Assembly: GCF_002806945.1 (NCBI RefSeq)
Contig: NZ_NIHC01000004.1
Location: 124,001-188,000, forward strand
DNA length: 64,000 nucleotides
Reading direction: 5' to 3'
Source of the DNA: Marinobacter salexigens
GTDB lineage: Bacteria > Pseudomonadota > Gammaproteobacteria > Pseudomonadales > Oleiphilaceae
The translations under genes were made by a program, and so were the position numbers. Positions within the stretch are counted from its first letter, which is position 1. The number at the start of each line of letters is the position of its first letter. Below the pieces are notes generated by a model that searched no databases, had not been told where the DNA came from, and saw only the letters and a list, made by a program, of their open reading frames with translations. This document shows positions 38,405 through 46,376 of this stretch, piece after piece.

Positions 38405-38814
38405 TTATTGCTCAATTCTGCCCGTTTTTAGGGTCTCGGTGCTACAAGAGTGCTACAGACTCGGGCTTGTAGCACCCAAATCTGGCCCCGTGTTTGGCCA
38501 ACCTTCAAAGCAAAGCTCGTGGCCTGAACGATACGTTCAAACGGGCTATTCGAATTGCCGATTCTATCAGGAAAACTATTTAGCCGGTGTATTGGGTTGG
38601 TATTGCCCTATGAGTAATAGCCGATGTGGGGCTCAAGCGTGAGGTAAAATTCTGTATCAGGAGAGCCGAATATTTGATCGACCGATAGCTCGAAGTCTTT
38701 GTTGAGTTCTGGTGGAGCAAGTTTCGAATTTGAGATACCTGAAAACTTTTAAACTTGCGGATAATGAAGGCGACTAAATCGAGCGATGGCCCGAATTGGC
38801 ATAGGTATCAGGCA
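38405..38814. other. Intergenic region between dusA and the kinase gene
   Basis: 410 bp with no supportable gene. It holds the GTGCTACA repeats at 38438-38476 (listed separately) and an 8-bp inverted repeat, GCAAGTTT (38717-38724) with AAACTTGC (38751-38758), downstream of the sensor kinase stop. I looked for a remnant integrase in all frames and recognised none. A 116-codon open frame on the plus strand overlaps the dusA 5' end and resembles nothing. Confidence 0.6.
38438..38476. repeat. Three GTGCTACA motifs upstream of dusA; possible att-site remnant
   Basis: GGTGCTACAAG (38438-38448) and CTTGTAGCACC (38466-38476) are a perfect 11-bp inverted repeat. Between them lies a third direct copy, GTGCTACA (38450-38457). 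Short repeated sites of this kind in both orientations are typical of integrase-binding arms or cores next to an attachment site. The position 34 bp upstream of dusA fits the known hotspot. It could instead be an operator or leader hairpin of dusA. Confidence 0.45.
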
Positions 38815-41253
38815 TTACTCTGACGTCAGGGTGCAGAGTTCCGACACTGTCATACGCAGTTCCAGCCGGTCGACGGGTTTGGACAGGTAAGCATTGAAGC
38901 GTTCGGTGCTGTTTTCTTCTCGTCGTGGATTGCTGTTGAGGGTACCTGAGAGTAGTACCACTGGCAGATTTGGCCATTGGGAGCGTGCGGCTAGGAGTAC
39001 GTCTTCGCCAGAGGCACCCGGTAAGCGGTAGTCAGTACTAATGATCGAAGGTACGCCATTAGGGTTTGCGGCGGCTTCTACGCATGCCTCAGCAGTTGTG
39101 AAGAGTTTTACCTCAAAGCCCATATCAGAGAACTCCTCATCCAGTGCGTCGCGAATTGCTTGAGAGTCATCCACAATCCAGGCTATCTGGCCCTGGGCGT
39201 CAAATTTAGGCAATAAATCCTGTACCGCTGCAAGAGATGTCGCAGCAAGTTGCTCATCGCCGGCTATATAGGGAATTGTGCAAGTAGCTGTAGTGCCTTT
39301 GCCTGGCTCACTTTCTAGCTCAAGGGTGCCGCCAAGTTTTTCTGTGAGCTCAAAGCAGATTGCCAAGCCAAGGCCGGCGCCTGGGTTGCTTTCTGAGCTT
39401 TGGTAAAAGGGGGTGTAGATATTTTTGAGAACGTCGGCTGGTATTCCCCGCCCGGTATCGCTTACACGGAAGATCAGTGATTGTTCCTGGCCTGAAGTGT
39501 TTGCAACTGCAATAGACAGAGAAAAACTGCCTTCGCTGGTGTATTTCGAGGCATTGTCCAGAAGGTTGAGCAAAATGCGCTGTAGCTGCTTGTTGCTGCA
39601 GCGTATGACCGTTGGCAGGTCTGTTTCAATCTTGAGCTGAAACTGGTTATTTTGATTGCCGGCGATAATGTGGGCGTGATTGACCAGGTTGTCGATAAAC
39701 GCCAGAAGATAGATATCTTGAAGCGCATCATCATCTGCCGATACGTCATGGGCGTAGTCGACCAGCCCATCGATCAGGTCTTTCATGTAGAGCGCCCGGT
39801 CCTGGATGACCTTCGTTGCTTTTTCGGCAGCCACCACTCCACCCGCCTGGAGCTGGGCATAACCCAGAATGGCGGTTAATGGCGATCTTAAATCGTGGGT
39901 GACTTGCCCCAGGAAATTCACCTTTGCCGTGCTGGCCTTTTTGGCAGTTTCAAGAGCGGTGTTTAACTCTTCTGTGCGGCTTGCGACTGCTCGTTCCAAG
40001 GTGCGCAGGTACTCGGACTCTTGTTCTTTTAGCGTTTTCTCAGCAGTGCTCAGCCGGTTTTTTTGCTGCCAATTGAATGTCAGTATTAAAGCAACTGCGA
40101 CCATGATTTCGATAGAAATTCGTGTAAATGTAGAGGCAGTGGTGTAGTCAAAGTTGAAGATATACTTTAACAGCGCGAGCGTGGTGGTGGTCCAATAAAT
40201 GGACAGCAGTAGCAAAAGCAGTAGCTTTGCTGGCTCTGAACGCGACGCGCGTAAAACAGGCGCTACCAGAAACAGCCAGGCTGCGAGGTACGCAATCATA
40301 ATCACAGTGCCCAGTTGCCGGATAGCAACACCATCGAGTACAAAAGTGAGGCTGGCAATGATGGGCATTGAGAGGGCGGTCAGGATGAGAAACCTACGCC
40401 AGAAGCGATGTTTGTTAAAGCCCAGCAGGAAAACTGATGCCGCTAAGAACAATTGTGATGTGAATACTGCTGTAGAAACTCTCAGATTTATCGAGTAGTT
40501 TTGGAGAAACGTCAGCAAATAATTGCTGAAAAAACCGTCTTTTTCAGCTTCCACAATAAATCCGGATAACAACCATAAACCGGTCAACAAAAAACCAGCG
40601 TTGAACTGGAGTATCAGAACCACCAGTAGAGTGAGAATGCCTGCAAACAGTGCGGCCTGGAATATCCGGTTTTGATTGATGCTCTGTGAATAAGAGACTG
40701 GCTCCCAGCTTTTTACGCTGACAAAGGGAAGGCTGTCACTATAAATCTTAATAAACAGTTGTTGGGTTTCGCCTGCGTTGAGCTGCACCGGAATTATGGT
40801 TTTACCATTTTTTACAGCGCGATCCTGTAAAGAAATGGCAAGCCCTGTGGCCTTCTGCCAGAGAGTTTTTTGAGTGTTTGGGTCAAGAAAGTACGCGTCT
40901 ACCCGGTTCATTCTCCATGGCTCTAATACCAGCCAGCGTATGAGCGGGTGTTCACTACTGTTGTGTAACGAAGCCTTTAGCCAGATTGTACTGTGTTGAC
41001 GAGGGGCGGCCAGGTTGTCGTTGTCGGGCTGAATCCAGTCGGTGTGTATCAGAGCGTCGCTGAGGCTTTGAACATTACTGAGCCTGGGAATTGCCAGCAT
41101 CGCACCTATAAGCTCTTTACTATCCGCTGTGCTTGCCAGATCTATAACCGGGCTTTGGCTGGGCGCAGTGTTTGCCAGTGCCGCGGATGATAGAACAAAA
41201 AATAGCGAGGCGATAATTGTAGTAAGCGTGTTTATTCGGCGGTTATAATTCAA
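38815..41253 (-). CDS. Hybrid sensor histidine kinase with 7TMR-DISM input
   Basis: 812 residues from a TTG with AGGGAAG at a good distance. Order: signal peptide (~1-28), periplasmic 7TMR-DISM extracellular domain (~40-190), seven membrane helices (~198-395), coiled coil (~400-440), HisKA with QVTHDLRSPLTAI (~455), HATPase with LLNLLDNASKYT, DTGRGIP and GAGLGLAI (~565-650), and a C-terminal receiver (~695-810) with IVDD, the phospho-Asp in STDYRLPG, and YLSKP. All catalytic residues are present. It starts 18 nt after the response regulator gene, so they form one operon. The 7TMR-DISM ligand is unknown, often thought to be a carbohydrate or similar small molecule. Confidence 0.93.
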   Translation of the reverse strand: MNYNRRINTLTTIIASLFFVLSSAALANTAPSQSPVIDLASTADSKELIGAMLAIPRLSNVQSLSDALIHTDWIQPDNDNLAAPRQHSTIWLKASLHNSSEHPLIRWLVLEPWRMNRVDAYFLDPNTQKTLWQKATGLAISLQDRAVKNGKTIIPVQLNAGETQQLFIKIYSDSLPFVSVKSWEPVSYSQSINQNRIFQAALFAGILTLLVVLILQFNAGFLLTGLWLLSGFIVEAEKDGFFSNYLLTFLQNYSINLRVSTAVFTSQLFLAASVFLLGFNKHRFWRRFLILTALSMPIIASLTFVLDGVAIRQLGTVIMIAYLAAWLFLVAPVLRASRSEPAKLLLLLLLSIYWTTTTLALLKYIFNFDYTTASTFTRISIEIMVAVALILTFNWQQKNRLSTAEKTLKEQESEYLRTLERAVASRTEELNTALETAKKASTAKVNFLGQVTHDLRSPLTAILGYAQLQAGGVVAAEKATKVIQDRALYMKDLIDGLVDYAHDVSADDDALQDIYLLAFIDNLVNHAHIIAGNQNNQFQLKIETDLPTVIRCSNKQLQRILLNLLDNASKYTSEGSFSLSIAVANTSGQEQSLIFRVSDTGRGIPADVLKNIYTPFYQSSESNPGAGLGLAICFELTEKLGGTLELESEPGKGTTATCTIPYIAGDEQLAATSLAAVQDLLPKFDAQGQIAWIVDDSQAIRDALDEEFSDMGFEVKLFTTAEACVEAAANPNGVPSIISTDYRLPGASGEDVLLAARSQWPNLPVVLLSGTLNSNPRREENSTERFNAYLSKPVDRLELRMTVSELCTLTSE

Positions 41254-41271
41254 AAAATAACTTCCCTGAAG

Positions 41272-42033
41272 TCAGCTGTGCTGCTGTCGAAATTCTCTGG
41301 GTGTTAGCCCGAACCGGTCTTTGAATGCGGTGGCAAAGTTTCCGCTATCCGTAAACCCAACCTGAAGTGAAATGTCTTTCACGGGCAGGTTTGTGCGTTG
41401 CAGTAACCCCCGGGCCTCCTTCATGCGTTCTTCCCTAAGATACTCGTACACCGTCACGCCGGCGCAGGCCTTGAATGCTGTATTCAAGTGCTTGCTGTTG
41501 GTTCCTGTCAGTTTTTCCAGCTCTTTCATTGTGGGCGTTTCAGACAATGATTTCAGCAGGTGCGTGCGTGTGGAGTGAAACACAATGACATCCCGGTTAC
41601 TGACCGAAGCTGTTTCGGGTTTGCCTTCCCCCCTGCTGGCTGGTGCAGGAGGCTTCTGCCTCAGATGTATGGCCAGCCGCAGTTTTACCTCGTTAAAGTC
41701 AAAGGGTTTGTTGATGTAGTCAACAGCACCCGCAAGTAGCCCTCTGACTCGGTGCTCTGGCGAGGTCATGCCGGAGATAAAAATTACGGGGATGTGGTTT
41801 GTGCGCGGGTCCTGCGTGATTATTTTGCAGGCGTCCTGGCCTGTGCAGCGAGGCATCTCCGAATCCATCAGAATCAGGTCGGGTTGCAGAGCACGGGCTT
41901 TTTCGATGCCGTCCAAGCCATCCATCGCATAGAATAATCTACAGCCGTGCCGTTGAAGATAGGCGGTAAGTAGCATGCGGTCTGCTTCTTCATCGTCGAC
42001 AACCAGAATTCGTCTATCTTCAAGCGTCTCCAT
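41272..42033 (-). CDS. Response regulator with AraC-type DNA-binding domain
   Basis: 253 residues. An N-terminal receiver has VVDDEEAD, the phospho-Asp in LILMDSEMP, SGM and the KPF lysine. A linker follows at ~130-150, then an AraC/XylS double helix-turn-helix (~165-253) ending in VGFTDSGNFATAFKDRFGLTPREFR. I chose the second ATG (42033), because AGAAGG is directly adjacent to the first (42039) and 6 nt from this one. It is in an operon with the hybrid kinase and divergent from the secretion/adhesin operon, so it is a good candidate regulator of that operon (inference). Confidence 0.92.
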   Translation of the reverse strand: METLEDRRILVVDDEEADRMLLTAYLQRHGCRLFYAMDGLDGIEKARALQPDLILMDSEMPRCTGQDACKIITQDPRTNHIPVIFISGMTSPEHRVRGLLAGAVDYINKPFDFNEVKLRLAIHLRQKPPAPASRGEGKPETASVSNRDVIVFHSTRTHLLKSLSETPTMKELEKLTGTNSKHLNTAFKACAGVTVYEYLREERMKEARGLLQRTNLPVKDISLQVGFTDSGNFATAFKDRFGLTPREFRQQHS

Positions 42034-42082
42034 CTTCATCCTTCTGAATGACTGCCGCCCGGCTCCGCGGAGGCTTTTATAT

Positions 42083-42108
42083 GTGTCTACCTATCTTTAG
42101 GTAGACAC
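42083..42108. promoter_or_regulatory. 11-bp perfect inverted repeat, candidate operator
   Basis: GTGTCTACCTA (42083-42093) and TAGGTAGACAC (42098-42108) with a 4-nt spacer. It lies 50 bp before the response regulator start. It could be a regulator site or an RNA hairpin in the leader; there is no T-run on the regulator strand after it. A loose half-copy, GTCTAC, occurs at 42141-42146. Confidence 0.55.
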
Positions 42109-42195
42109 AGTATGTAGTGCACTGCTTCTGCAATCAACAAGTCTACAACATGCACGCTGGCTGGCTTGGAGTGCTTTTGACTCAGGGCGATTGCT

Positions 42196-42210
42196 GGTAA
42201 AAGTTTTACC
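42196..42210. promoter_or_regulatory. 15-bp palindrome, candidate operator
   Basis: GGTAAAA, a central G, and TTTTACC form a perfect 7-bp dyad in the middle of the divergent region. Symmetric AT-rich dyads of this size are typical of dimeric regulator sites. No regulator can be named from the sequence. Confidence 0.5.
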
Positions 42211-42443
42211 TGCGAGCACAGGTTTTGGCCTCCAATCACAAGTTCTCTCCATCCTGGGGGGTAGGCTTGGGTAACGCAGATTTTATAACTCGCAGCTTTG
42301 AGTTGGGTGCTGTCAGGCTCGGGTGTGCTCCAAGCTTTCTACCATGCTCGCCTCTGTCCAGCGTCTGCAAACCCCAAGAAAAGCCAGCGTAATAATTCAT
42401 TCGTTTCAGGTCTGTGGCCTGTACCGGTTGCCTTGAGGACATT

Positions 42444-44231
42444 ATGGCCAGAACTCCCTCTCTCGCGAAATTAGCCCTTGCAGTTTCTTTGAGTTATTCC
42501 GCAACCGTTGCAGCAGCAACAGTGCAACAAGATGATCTTTTGAGTGTTGTGAGAGAAACGCTTGACACCAATCCTGAGTTGCAGATTCGTCTGAACGCCT
42601 TTCAGGCTTCTACTCACGACCAACGGGAAGCCTTCGGTGGATACTTGCCTTCGTTGGATTTGAATGGCTCTGTTGGTATGGGGGATCGTGAATTTGATGG
42701 TCGGGGCAGCTTTAGCCGCAATTATGCTGAAGTATCGCTCACGCAAATGCTGTTTGACGGGTTTCGGGTGCGCAATGCCGTAGCCAGGGCCGAACACAGT
42801 AGTCGAGCCCGTTATTACGAGCTGCTGGATGAGGCTGAAACCAAGGCGCTTGAGGCCTCTGAGGTTTACCTGAGTGTTCTCAGGCACCGGGAACTGGTTG
42901 CCCTGGCGCAGCAAAACGTGGCCAACCACCAGCGGGTGCAGCGCCATGTTAGTGAACGCGCCGCCCAAGGTGTCAGTAACCGGGCCGACTTGAAGCAGAT
43001 AGATGGGCGTTTGTCTCTTGCCCGTTCCAATTTGATGACCGAGATTGCCAACCTGCAGAGCGTAACCGCGCGTTTTCAGCGCCTGGTTGGGCGCTTTCCG
43101 GCTGAGGAGTTAAGCCCCTTTGAAGTGCAAGCAGAGCGGGTGCCAGAGGATTTGTGGCAGGTTCTCACAACAGTGTATGCCAACAACCCGGCATTGTTTG
43201 CTGCTTTTGAGGAAATTCAGGCATCCGAGGCTTCCTATGGCGAGGCCAAGTCGGGCCGTTATCCCACACTCGAACTGGGCGCCCGCCATGGTGTTTATAA
43301 AAACAACAACAGTTTTGACAGGCGCACAGACCCCGATTCGTACGGCGGCGACACGGTTATCGAATTGCGTGCGCGCTACAACCTGTACCGCGGTGGCAGT
43401 GACCGGGCGGCAGAACGTGCGGCGGACCGCCGGATAAGCCTGGCAGAGAGCATGCGGGATAAAACCTGCGTTGATTTGCGCCAGACAGCAACCATTGCCC
43501 ACGGCGATGTGCTTAACTTGCAGGTTAAGTTGGACTCCCTCGAAGCCCACCGCGAGAAAGCGGAAGGGGTGCTTGGCGCTTATCGTGAACAATTTGACAT
43601 AGGGCGTCGCTCTTTACTGGATGTGCTGGATTCTGAAAACGAGTTTTTCCAGGCCGAACGTGCCTACATCAACGGCACCTATGATCTGGAAATTAATCGC
43701 CTGCAAACCCTTCATAGTATGGGGCGCCTGCTAGGTACTCTGAATGTAACCAGCCAGGAGCTGCCAGATCTGGGGGATATCAATCGCTCTGTGAATCCGG
43801 GCTCCAGCCGCTACTGCACACTCCCCAATGAGGGCGACAGAAGCTTTGACCGTTACCTTGAAACAGCAGAGACCGAAGAAGTTCTGAGCTTCGGCAGCGA
43901 CACCCTGTTTGACATTGGCAGTGCCGAGTTCAAACCCGAGGCTATGGCCCGCCTGCAGCAATTCGCGCGCCGTTTGTTGGAGCGCGACACGGTTAAATCC
44001 ATCAACATTGTTGGACACACCGACAGTTCGGGTAGCGATGCGTTGAACCGCGAGCTGTCTCTGGCCCGTGCCATAGCGGTGCGTGATGCACTCATCGACA
44101 GCGGCGTTGATGAAACGGTGATGCTGGTTTCGGGCGCAGGTTCTTATCAGCCCAATGCAACCAACGACACAGCTGAGGGCAGGGCCCTGAATCGTCGTGT
44201 TGAGGTGCGCGTTACCCATACCAGAAGGTGA
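42444..44231 (+). CDS. TolC-family outer-membrane pore fused to an OmpA domain
   Basis: 595 residues; type I secretion outer-membrane component. I chose the ATG at 42444 with TTGAGGA before it. Signal peptide (~1-25), then two TolC repeats (~30-440) with typical NPELQ, SLTQMLFDGFRVRNAV and NLYRGG motifs. After a linker (~445-475) comes an OmpA C-terminal-like domain (~478-595) with NIVGHTDSSGS and a final ALNRRVEVR, the peptidoglycan-binding signature. In most adhesin systems the TolC-like (LapE/AggA) and OmpA-like proteins are separate. Here the pore should be tied to the cell wall. First gene of a four-gene operon. Confidence 0.93.
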   Translation: MARTPSLAKLALAVSLSYSATVAAATVQQDDLLSVVRETLDTNPELQIRLNAFQASTHDQREAFGGYLPSLDLNGSVGMGDREFDGRGSFSRNYAEVSLTQMLFDGFRVRNAVARAEHSSRARYYELLDEAETKALEASEVYLSVLRHRELVALAQQNVANHQRVQRHVSERAAQGVSNRADLKQIDGRLSLARSNLMTEIANLQSVTARFQRLVGRFPAEELSPFEVQAERVPEDLWQVLTTVYANNPALFAAFEEIQASEASYGEAKSGRYPTLELGARHGVYKNNNSFDRRTDPDSYGGDTVIELRARYNLYRGGSDRAAERAADRRISLAESMRDKTCVDLRQTATIAHGDVLNLQVKLDSLEAHREKAEGVLGAYREQFDIGRRSLLDVLDSENEFFQAERAYINGTYDLEINRLQTLHSMGRLLGTLNVTSQELPDLGDINRSVNPGSSRYCTLPNEGDRSFDRYLETAETEEVLSFGSDTLFDIGSAEFKPEAMARLQQFARRLLERDTVKSINIVGHTDSSGSDALNRELSLARAIAVRDALIDSGVDETVMLVSGAGSYQPNATNDTAEGRALNRRVEVRVTHTRR

Positions 44232-44246
44232 GTTTAAAAAGCTCTT

Positions 44247-46376
44247 ATGGACCAGACAAATGATCCCTTAAGCGCTTGCCTGTTATGGCTTGCGGCTGAA
44301 AATGGCACCATGACCAGCCACGATGCGCTGGTCGCCGGGCTGCCATTGGTGGACGGTCGTTTGTCGCCTTCGGTATTTGCCCGCGCAGCGGAGCGGGTCG
44401 ATATGAAGGTTAAGCTGGTGCGCCAACCTTTGGAGCGTCTGAACAGCCTGCTGCTTCCTTGCGTTGTGTTGCTTGAGGGCAATCGCGCTTGCCTGTTGGA
44501 AAACATTGATCTCCAGGCGCAGGCGGCGCAGGTGCGATTGCCCGATGTGGATATGGAGATCGAGCAACTGGAGCTTGCCAGCCTCAAGGAGAGCTACACC
44601 GGTATTGCGTTGTACTGTCGCCCGGATTTCCGTCTGGATCAGCGCAAAACCGGGGCAGGCTCTGCGGTTGATAAGGGCCACTGGTTCTGGAGTGTGATCA
44701 AGGCAAACCGGCCGGTGTACCGGGACATCCTGATTGCCGCCTTCTTTATCAACCTGTTCGCCCTGACCATGCCCCTGTTCGTAATGAATGTGTACGACAG
44801 GGTGGTGCCCAACCACGCCACGGATACCCTTTGGGTACTGGCCCTTGGTGCCCTGTTTATAATCTGTGCCGATCTTGCGTTGCGTTTGCTGCGCAGCTGG
44901 TTTGTTGAGCTGGCCGCAAGCCGTGCCGATATCACCTTGTCTGCCCGCATTATGGAGCGCATTCTGGGTACCCGGCTTGAACATGCGCCGCAATCGGTGG
45001 GCTCATTTGCAGCCAATGTGCAATCGTTTGAATCCGTGCGCTCGTTCATTGGCTCCATGACGGTAACCGCGCTCATCGACCTGCCATTCTTCCTGCTGTT
45101 CGTTGTCATCATCGCCCTGATCTCCCCGGTGATGGTGATTCCTGTGCTGATCGGCGCGACCATCATTATTCTGTACGCGCTCTCGGTGCAGGCAACTATG
45201 CACCAGCTATCAGAAACCATGAGCCAGGCCAGTGCCCAGCGTAACTCCGGCCTGGTGGAAAGCCTGGTAGCCGCACCCACGCTGAAAAGCTTCAACGCCA
45301 GCAGCCGTATGCAAAGCGCCTGGGAACAATCCACCCGGTTTTTGTCTGGCTGTTCTGGTAAACAGCGCATGCTTGGCATGTCGGTAGGGGCTGGGGCTTC
45401 CTGGATTCAGCAGGTGGTGTCGGTGGCGATGATTATCACCGGTGTGTATCTGGTGATTAACGGTGATATGAGCCAGGGCGGGCTGATTGCGGCTTATATG
45501 CTGTCGTCCCGTGCCATGGCGCCGGTGTCACAAACCGCTTCGCTGCTTACCCAGTATCATCAGGCAGCTACCGCCATGATCGCCGTTGAACAGATCATGG
45601 ATGCCGAGCAGGATCGCGAGCCGGACAAGCAGCTGATCAGCCGGGGCAAATTGCGCGGTGAAATCGAGTTTCGTGATGTGTCTTTCCAGTATCCGGGTGA
45701 GGACCGGGATGCCTTGAAAGGCGTTTCTCTGCACATTCGGGCTGGCGAGCGTGTGGGTATTCTGGGCCGTGTAGGCTCAGGCAAGAGCACTCTGGAAAAG
45801 CTCATACTCGGCTTGTACCGCCCAACCTCTGGCACCCTGCTGGTGGATGGCGTGAATATCGGCCAGATCGACCCCGCCGAACTACGCCGCAACATTGGCT
45901 ACATCCCGCAAGACGTTCAGTTACTCAGCGGCACTGTGTACGACAACGTTACCCTGGGCATAGAGCACCCCAACAACGAACGCCTTTTGCAGGCCATCAA
46001 CGTATCCGGCTTGAAAGGCCTGGTGGGTGACCATGCCGATGGCTTGTCGATGCAGGTAGGGGAGGCCGGCAATCGCTTGTCTGGCGGGCAGCGCCAGACC
46101 ATCGCCGTGGCCCGCGCGGTCATGGCAGACAGCAGTATTCTCTTGCTGGATGAGCCCACCAGCGCCATGGATAGCACGCTGGAGAACCACGTCAGCAAAG
46201 GTCTTAACCAGTTTGGCCAGGGCAAAACTGTATTGCTGATAACCCACCGCACCAGTTTGCTGGATTTGGTGGATCGCCTGATTGTTATGGATGCCGGGAA
46301 AATCGTCGCGGATGGCCCCAAGCAAACGGTGCTTCAGGCCCTTCAGCAGGGCAGCATTCAGCGGGGGGCGCAATGA
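44247..46376 (+). CDS. Type I secretion ABC exporter, LapB-like
   Basis: 709 residues: inner-membrane ATPase that exports the adhesin in one step. An N-terminal C39-peptidase-like domain (~1-130) lacks a recognisable catalytic set and is of the non-proteolytic CLD type. Membrane helices (~160-430) follow. The ATPase has Walker A GRVGSGKST (~510), signature LSGGQRQT and Walker B LLLDEPTSAMD. It begins 15 nt after the pore gene and overlaps the next by 4 nt (ATGA). Confidence 0.94.
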   Translation: MDQTNDPLSACLLWLAAENGTMTSHDALVAGLPLVDGRLSPSVFARAAERVDMKVKLVRQPLERLNSLLLPCVVLLEGNRACLLENIDLQAQAAQVRLPDVDMEIEQLELASLKESYTGIALYCRPDFRLDQRKTGAGSAVDKGHWFWSVIKANRPVYRDILIAAFFINLFALTMPLFVMNVYDRVVPNHATDTLWVLALGALFIICADLALRLLRSWFVELAASRADITLSARIMERILGTRLEHAPQSVGSFAANVQSFESVRSFIGSMTVTALIDLPFFLLFVVIIALISPVMVIPVLIGATIIILYALSVQATMHQLSETMSQASAQRNSGLVESLVAAPTLKSFNASSRMQSAWEQSTRFLSGCSGKQRMLGMSVGAGASWIQQVVSVAMIITGVYLVINGDMSQGGLIAAYMLSSRAMAPVSQTASLLTQYHQAATAMIAVEQIMDAEQDREPDKQLISRGKLRGEIEFRDVSFQYPGEDRDALKGVSLHIRAGERVGILGRVGSGKSTLEKLILGLYRPTSGTLLVDGVNIGQIDPAELRRNIGYIPQDVQLLSGTVYDNVTLGIEHPNNERLLQAINVSGLKGLVGDHADGLSMQVGEAGNRLSGGQRQTIAVARAVMADSSILLLDEPTSAMDSTLENHVSKGLNQFGQGKTVLLITHRTSLLDLVDRLIVMDAGKIVADGPKQTVLQALQQGSIQRGAQ

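Larger units (their letters stand above)
42034..42443. other. Divergent control region between the regulator and secretion operons
   Basis: 410 bp with no supportable gene. It contains an 11-bp inverted repeat (42083-42108) near the regulator start and a 15-bp palindrome (42196-42210), both listed separately. A weak -10-like TATAAC at 42284-42289 has no good -35. Plus-strand transcription towards 42444 must start in or before this region. Confidence 0.6.

Noticed and set aside
38405-38814. Degraded integrase gene beside dusA
   Set aside because: All six frames were read; none shows tyrosine-integrase motifs or more than short unrecognisable stretches.
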